From Dryocosmus kuriphilus (Eukaryota > Arthropoda > Insecta > Hymenoptera > Cynipidae), in contig CM076189.1 in NCBI GenBank assembly GCA_038277395.1, forward strand, positions 237,089,918 to 237,153,917: 64,000 nt of DNA, written 5' to 3'. Positions 57,421 to 64,000 of the stretch are shown here, piece by piece (within the stretch, counting starts at the first letter, position 1; each line of letters opens with the position of its first letter). The notes beneath the pieces were generated by a model. That model did not search any database, was not told the origin of the DNA, and saw only the letters and a list, made by a program, of their open reading frames with translations. A program made the translations under genes and the position numbers.

Positions 57421-59845
57421 GGCGCGGCGCCTCAATTGTAAATTGGAAAAGGGAGATCGGAATGGATTGACGTAATAGTGAAGGATAAATATCGGTAAAT
57501 TATTTTTTTTCATTCTAATCTCGTTTTCAGAGAAATATTCAAATGCATAAAAACTCTATCCATTTGCTTCTTATATAGCACCCATTACTCTACGAAAATA
57601 TCTTCAAAATAGTCCTTCACTCCTGGTACCATTATACGAAAATTCTTTCAACAAAATTTATGCTTTCCTAACACTTGCAATTTCACAAATTATTGGGAGT
57701 CTATTGGAAGTTAGGAAATTTTCCCCCATCGGTAATTTTCCGGTATTTAGATCCGTCGTAGCTTACGTCACACTTTGTCCAGTTCTTGAGCCAATTGACA
57801 CGTTGCGTAAGGAGAAAATGTTCTTCCGTGAAGGCTAAAGGAGTATTGGGACGATTACGCGGACTAGGAACTGTTGGAACTGCACCACGTCGCGTCGCCT
57901 CTTGACTCCATACTTTCATAGGAACGAGTTCACTTTGAAGAAAATAAACCACCACGTTGTGGAATGTGGAAAAAGGATTAAGCAGATAGAGGCGCTGCAT
58001 CAATTTCTAATGAGAAAAGCGAGTCCAGCAATGGAGTATCCCGGTAGAAAAGGACCATCCTATGTTATCGACCACTGGAGAGCGATTTATGTGAACCAAA
58101 CAGCAATCTGCAGTGGCTTCCGCAATTACAGCGGCGTAGAACATTCTCTTCGGCGATTTCCGATTCCGATTTCATCAGTTCTGTCATTGGTCGATTGTGT
58201 TCGGTGAACGGACAACATAATTCGTCAGACAATTCACCACCGGAAATTTCCGGCTTCCGCTTTTTACATACATTTTATTGATCGTTGGAAACGCCTTTTA
58301 AATTTCAAGCCTTAAATTGTCCAATTTTCAACATATAACATGTGCCGTTTATAGATCATTTAAATGTGATCCCTTAAATTTTTTGTAAATGGTAATTTAA
58401 ATTCCAATCCTGTAAAATGCACTGCTATTTTATGGACTAATTTTTTATGAATTTAATTATTATGATCATCTTGCGCTCTGAGAGTTTTAAAACATAATAT
58501 ATAATCGTCCAGATGGATACCGTATATGTTTTCAATTTCTAAGTATTTTAGAAAAATTGCCAGTATACTCAATTTTGTCCGTATAATAAATTTTATAATA
58601 AATTATCCGATTCGTCTGTGTTTTCGAGAGCTGATAGAAGTGCTCTATTATTATAGTGACAAGGATTTATAAGTCAAGCATATGTATAATTAGTCTAATT
58701 GAAGCAATTAAAAACAGAATCTGCTCCAGATCTTCACTAATATCTAATACAAATACGGTAAATTATATAAGAAAGTTTAGGATATTTATATGTGGTTTGC
58801 CTGATATCTTAACCAAGCTACAAGGCTACAATTCTCTAGAGGCGCACCTTCGAAAACATGGTCGATCAAAAGAAAAAAGAAAATTCCAATAATAACAAGT
58901 CACTAAACCGGATTCGATTCACTAAGTCTTCCAACTAACCCCCAATATGACTTCGCAATAATCAACGTAATCAACACTGAAGCTGATTTCAGAATGACGA
59001 CACGATATCTTTCGAAACCACTTAGTCACACATAATGAAAGCAATACCTTCATAAAAAGTGATAAACGAAATAACCAAGACACTAAACAATTTTTCACTA
59101 TCCATCCAAAAATATTAATATAACTTAAGTGTAAACAACTATAACAAACCCATAACACTTTTATAAACTCATATAATTTTTAGAGAAGTGCTACGAGAGA
59201 CCCGAATTTTCAAGCTTTTTTTTATATTCTGATAAAAAAATAATCCTACATTTTCACTTTTTGCTTTTTAGCCAACTTGGTCTTGTTAAGTATGAATAAG
59301 TTTTACTTAAATTGTTGAAAACCAGGAGGAAATTTACTATACTGGCGCTGTAATGCCAAATTACCGTTTGTTTGATCAGTTGACCTAACTTTTAATTTAA
59401 TTAGGGAAAATAGTAATTCGGAAGAATAAAAATTACGTCAAGTGGTAATTCAGAAAAAAGAAAATTAAGATAAATTGTTATTCGATCAAATAAATATCAG
59501 TAAAATAAAAATGAGAGGAAGTAGAATTTAGAGACTATTTATGCTCCTTGTTTTAAGTATGTTTTAAGTATAGAAATTAAGCATAAATTTAGAACATAAG
59601 ACTTAATTGTTTGATTACATGATTGCATGTTTAAGACTGAGCTTATGTAAAGTCTTGAATATTTTTTTCAAGCATTTCACACGTCAAGACCCTTTCACCT
59701 ATTCGAGGTAAACAACCTCTTTCATATGCCTTTCCTAAATACTATCTTTATAATCATTAGATTGCTGATGCTGAGTATACCTGGGCAAATATTTCCAGTT
59801 TCGAGTAAAAAAAAATCTGACTCGCGATTCGCTCTCGGTGTTTTT
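57421..59845. other. Mostly non-coding stretch with one unexplained open region
   Basis: The segment 57700-58260 is less AT-rich and open on both strands. The minus frame ends in EEHFLLTQRVNWLKNW and YDGSKYRKITDGGKFPNF; the plus frame reads KKINHHVVECGKRIKQIEAL and on. Neither matches a family I know. It might be an exon or a transposon fragment. The rest shows nothing. Confidence 0.4.
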
Positions 59846-59998
59846 ACACTCGAGAACATTGATTCATTCTCTTTCAGCTAATTTCACACCATACTGTCTG
59901 TCTCCCTCTAACCAACATCACTGACGTCTGATAGAAGGAGAGATACGTTACAATGTAAAGTTAGCTGAATGGGAAGGAATTAATGTTCTCGGGTGTAC
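59846..59998. repeat. Inverted repeat of about 150 bp
   Basis: ACACTCGAGAACATTGATTC mirrors GAATTAATGTTCTCGGGTGT, and TTTCAGCTAATTT mirrors AAAGTTAGCTGAA. It is a small hairpin-like element without an ORF, just beyond the hAT transposase relic. Confidence 0.6.
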
Positions 59999-60083
59999 AT
60001 CCCCCTACATTTGTGGGCATAGACCTTTTAAAATAAAATATCAAACCATTGACCAGTGTAATTTGGTAGTTTTGAATTTTTTG

Positions 60084-62002
60084 TTACAGCTTCTTCGGCT
60101 TTAACAAATATATTCTCATCACGTGTCTCGCGCTTTTCGCACTCGAATAAAGTTTGTCCCAAACGCAGGGATTTTCGTCCAATTGTAGCAACCTCCTCAA
60201 TTCGCACTCTAATTTATTGGTGTCAATACAAGGGAGTGGTATTAACTGTCCAATTTTTGTTATGTAACATATGCTTTCAGGTTTCTTAATATTTTCGGGC
60301 GAAAGACACTGACAATATTTCAAGGTTTCGAAACACTTAATTTTTCTAAGTAAATGATTTACTGCGGCAGTGTAAAATTCTTTTACTTCAGTCATGAAAA
60401 ACAACTTTTCTTTCTGAGATAAAGCTGCAACTGTGCCTTTTACTGTTTCTCCAGGATTTACCTCAAGCAAATCTAAAAAGTTTGATTTATCTTTAAGCAG
60501 TGAAGAAAGTTTTTCTCTATCAAATGAAGTTGATTTCAGATTTGGTCCTTTGATAATACTCGACAGCAAAATCAAAATTAGCAGTTTTAACTGATCATAC
60601 AGTATGTGAATAAGCGGATCTTCTTTTTGCATAATCAAGGCAAATTCAGTAGTGAAGATCTTGGATACATAAACGATAAATTTCAAAGTGCTCTTCAAAC
60701 GTGCATCTTTCAAATACTTTATTATATCAATATAACTCTGCTTTTCAAGAGTGGAAGATTTTTTTTTTGGAATGTAAGTCAAAAAATAATTTTCTAACGC
60801 TGGTAACTGCTCATCTACTCTCTCAGCTGCTGGACCTACAGTTAACCACCCTGTGCTTATGTGTTTAATGAACTTGTGTTGAGGCAAACTTACATCATTT
60901 TGAATCTTCTCAAATATTTCACATCTCACGACCTTATGGTGAAATTAATAGTAGACTTTCACTATGAAATCAGAAACATCTATGGAAAGGCAGTTGCAAC
61001 CCTTTACAAAAGAATTATGCACAATATGCAGCTCACAGGTACCTATGGCAAGCAGGGGTTTAGCCTTTAACGTTTTCAATTTTTCTTGGAACAAAGTCAC
61101 GACGGTTTTATTAACATTTGGTCCATCACATCCTAGAGCTAAGACCTTCTTTAACGATAAACTGTTAGAATCAAGTGACTTTTCTAAATGCGAAAATAAA
61201 ATTGTACCAGTTGCTGATCCCAAAAAGTAAGTCGCTAAATGCCGACATACATTAATGTTCTCGCTTTGTGACCAATACCTTACTCTAATTTGCATCTCCT
61301 TCTTACTTTTCACATTGCTTGTATCATCAAAAAGCAAGCAAGTCAATACATCAAATTTGTCGATATCTTTAATCATTTGTTGGTGAAAATAAGGTCCTAA
61401 AGCTTCTGTGATAAGATATTGAGCTTTACTTGGAGACAATGAAAAATTATCTGGTACAGAACCTGGAAACATGACTTTAAATAATTCTTCTTTCCCTGTA
61501 CATGACGTGATGGAACTGCAGCTTACAACCATTTCCATACACCAATACAGTTCCGCTCTTGTTGAAGATTCTTTTAGATTAAATAACGCAACATTACTGT
61601 TTAAGCGATTCAAATTATTAAGAACTGAAGTCTGAGAAGGCAACAATTTGGTAGGAGCAGTTGTTGGCTGAATAAATGTCGGTTCAGGTAATTCAGGATT
61701 TACTAAAACTTCTGCAGGAGTCGCTAATAATAAAGTCTGACCTGATTTTAATATATTCAAATTGTTTATGTGCTTGGCAGTCTTTGAATGCTGTATAAGT
61801 TTTGCAGATTCCTTGTCAGTTGCAATAATTACATTTGGGCAAAGTTTACACAAACAAGAATATAAATCGTTTTGATTTCTCTGCGCCCACTGGGATACAG
61901 TCGTTCCGGTATTATTTTTAATAAGTAACCACTTATCTTGAAATTTTACTTTTTTCGACGTATTAAGTGCAGTCAGACAGTATTTTAATTTTTCGGAAAT
62001 AA
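60084..62002 (-). pseudogene. hAT-family transposase broken by a single in-frame stop
   Basis: The exon begins at 62002 after a TATTTCAG acceptor, so at least one upstream exon is implied. In order: a zinc-finger start (CLCKLCPNV ... HSKTAKH, a CxxC...HxxxxxH pattern), then SKAQYLITEALGPYFHQQMI, FDVLTCLLFDDTSNVKSKK, IRVRYWSQ, LALGCDGPNVNKTV and IGTCELHIVHNSFVKGCN, the usual order of hAT catalytic-region blocks. After IVKVYY a TAA stop (60944-60942) interrupts the frame. The same frame then continues FHHKVVRCEIFEKIQND, HISTGWLTVGPAAERVDEQL and on to a stop at 60084. The dimerisation domain usual at the end is not seen. Only one nonsense change is visible, so decay is recent, or two-part expression is possible though unlikely. 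Confidence 0.82.
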
Positions 62003-62869
62003 CTGAAATACAATAATAATTATATAAAATTTTAATATATTAATAAATTTTTTTACTTTTTCAGGAATATTCCGAATGCATTGAATAATGACTTTTTCTT
62101 TAGTTAATTTTACAGCTTTTTACCTCTCATATCATAATTTTGTCTAAAATTGTTTAAAAGTGGAAAAAGTAGATGATCGAAGCACTCAAATAAATTTTGA
62201 TCAGATGTGCTATAAAAGTATTAATACTTATCATTACAAGAATGAACTAAGGCAACGTTAGTTTTGCAAAATAAATAACATAATCATAATCATCAGGATA
62301 TACCAGAAATAAGTCTAATAAGTAAACATAACAAAAAATAACATAACCTGTATTCTTAAAGGCAAATTCATTTTAGAAGAAATAAAAGCTACATTTCCAA
62401 AAAGCCGTAAAATTAAAGGAAGCGAAACATTGAAAATATTTAATGTTTGAAACATTATACTCATAAAATCAACTTACCTCAACTTGAAATCACTAGATTA
62501 AAAAGGTAAATGGCACGTGCCAGACACTTCCACGGATCTGATAATCAATATGTGATATGCCATAGCCATTACGGATGTAAATGTTAAAAAGGGAGGTTAA
62601 GTCAGTTATCTATTCATGCAGATATTATAGATTTAGATCGCGATATCGATATTATTATCGATATTTCGAGAGCGCTCAAATATTCAAATATGTCAAATTG
62701 ATCAAATTATGAATTTTCTTTGTCCTGATGTTCAATTCTTCGTTTTGGTGTGTAAATTAAAATTTTATTTTTTAAATTCAAGTTTTTGACTAAAAATAGA
62801 GGAAGTAGAGGAAATAGAGGAAAATTTTCCAAAATAGAGGAAATAGAGAACCGGCTGTGATCCCTGCAA
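62003..62869 (-). other. Upstream part of the hAT element, with a possible terminus at 62869
   Basis: Intron-like AT-rich sequence. Read on the minus strand, CAGGGATCACAGCCGGTTCT at 62869 and the TCCTCTATTTCC repeats after it look like a hAT terminal repeat. I could not find its mirror copy near 59.8-60.1 kb, so the element's other end is unknown. A small palindrome CGATATCGATATTATTATCG lies near 62642. Confidence 0.4.
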
Positions 62870-63135
62870 ACGTGAAATTTTTTTTGCAGTTTGGCTGAAA
62901 ATTAATTTCTTTTATTTTTAATAACATTTTTCACGATTAAAACAAAAACCATGTGTCATCAAAAAATAGGTTCAAGAAAATTTGTAGATATTTTTAAGAT
63001 GAACAACTTTTTTTCTTAACATTCTTTTCGTACCTCGCATAGTTTCGCGGGAAAATTGAATTATTTATTTTTTTAATAACATTGTTCAATATTAAAACAA
63101 AAACTATGCGTCTTATCAAAAAATGGTATGAAGCA
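62870..63135 (+). repeat. Two tandem units of the dispersed repeat (as at 53166)
   Basis: Contains GTTTGGCTGAAAATTAA, AAAACAAAAACCATG, AAATTTGTAGATATTTTTAA, GATGAACAACTTT, TCGCATAGTTTCGCGGGAAA and ATGCGTCTTATCAAAAAATGG, matching the unit order at 53166-53790. The tail part is absent. Confidence 0.75.
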
Positions 63136-63479
63136 AATTTGGGATGAAACGCATGTCAGGGTAGCACCGTCTCTACCTATCTCCCAGGTCGACCTTTTCT
63201 ATTGTTTTATGTCCCGACTCGTACCCTACTCGGGCCGGTGCACTCGAGTTCCGCTCGCGGTCAAGATTTACTTTTATGGTTCAACCACCATCGGTTTCAA
63301 AATCCCCAGTTCCGCTCCTGGCCAAAGTAATCATTTGTAATATAATTTTACGAGTATATTCAGTACTTTATTTTAAAGAACACGAATCCAAGTGTTTTAA
63401 TGCATTTTTAAGTGCTCTTATGCATTTTAAAGAACCAATTTGGCCATTAGCAAGTGTCTGAAGATAGAAGTACCCCACA

Positions 63480-64000
63480 TTCCCAACCCCTTTTCCAGCT
63501 GGTTAATAATATTTTTAACTTATTAATGCAAATAACATATCGTTGAAATCGCCAAGGGCCGTGCATTTTGGATATAATGTTTCTAGCTGACGAGCTCTTG
63601 AGCGAAAGTCGGGTGCACCGTAAACTACCTGCTTTTGCCCCGAGCGGAACTCGGGATTTTGATTTTTGAAACCCTCTCATTCTGAAACCTGAATTCCGCC
63701 TGGGTAAAAGCAGGTAGTTTTCGGCTGGCATGAATTGCGCCCTAAGAATCATCAAGTGCTCCTCCCACTTTCCCCGCCTGAAGAACGATGCCCATTGTTC
63801 CCCACACAATAAGAAATATAATACGATATAAAAATTCTAATCTTGTAATTTGCAATTTAGAAACATTATATCCAAACTCCACGGTCCTTGGCGATTTCAA
63901 AGATATGTTATTTGCATTAATAAGTTAAAAATATTATTAACCATCTGGAAAAGGGGTTGAGGGATGTTACTTGCATTAATAAGTTAAAAATATCATTAAC
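63480..64000. repeat. Inverted repeat with the start of a 60-bp tandem repeat at the window edge
   Basis: The arm 63484-63585 mirrors 63855-63960 almost exactly (AACCCCTTTTCCAG, GGTTAATAATATTTTTAACT, AATAACATATC, GAAATCGCCAAGG, TTTGGATATAATGTTTC). The stretch TTGCATTAATAAGTTAAAAA then repeats directly at about 63912 and 63971, a period near 60 bp, running off the window. Confidence 0.8.
63632..63722. repeat. Hairpin repeat
   Basis: AAACTACCTGCTTTTGCCC mirrors GGGTAAAAGCAGGTAGTTT, with CGAGCGGAACTC partly mirrored inside as GAATTCCGCCTG. It lies between the two arms of the next feature. Confidence 0.7.

Overview
This is AT-rich animal DNA, most likely from an insect and possibly a hymenopteran. 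The support is the class of mobile elements present (mariner, hAT-like, RTE-like LINE, many short inverted-repeat elements) and one conserved animal gene. There is no sign of bacterial operon structure, CRISPR arrays, rRNA genes or intact tRNA genes. Almost all open reading frames longer than 60 codons are chance frames in AT-rich DNA or decayed transposon proteins.

The one host gene I recognise is on the minus strand. Three exons (15271-15095, 7748-7633 and 5426-5295) have matching splice phases. Together they encode the start and the HR1 (Rho-binding) domain of a rhophilin-like protein. The rest of that gene (BRO1 and PDZ domains in known rhophilins) is not visible and should lie to the left of base 1. 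So roughly 1-15271 is exon plus intron of this gene. Its introns carry a 3.2 kb fold-back palindrome, several short inverted-repeat elements, a decayed mariner, and a 222 bp element flanked by a perfect 9-bp duplication.

From about 15.3 kb to the right end I see no secure host exon. The region is a patchwork of mobile elements. They include an inverted-repeat element with a GC-rich poly-A retroinsertion inside it (16771-18551), and a 5.9 kb element with long terminal inverted repeats that encodes a decayed transposase and contains a second 3 kb palindrome (20827-26712). Next come a fold-back element (26702-27383), a palindrome whose arms carry a SWIM zinc-finger coding fragment (28600-29586), and a deleted RTE-like LINE (29770-32370). 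A hAT-type element with 150-bp tandem repeats (33743-35927) is followed by a full-length mariner with a solo LTR in its transposase gene (36061-37616). Further right are an element with 80-bp tandem repeats and a tRNA-like segment (45433-46993), a hAT-type short element (51524-51812), a purine-rich degenerate satellite (about 55130-57000), and a hAT transposase broken by one in-frame stop (60084-62002). The stretches about 39-45 kb, 47-51.5 kb and 57.5-59.8 kb look like ordinary non-coding DNA.

The most distinctive theme is three large palindromes (123-3296, 21648-24668, 28600-29586). Each carries two inverted copies of the start or a fragment of a gene: a C2HC finger protein, a Cys-rich/helix-turn-helix transposon protein, and a SWIM-finger protein. 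In the first, the two copies diverge from a central polypyrimidine loop flanked by mirror-image TATA boxes. This looks like repeated capture or inverted duplication of transposon gene fragments. All assignments come from reading the sequence and from family knowledge; no database search was run.
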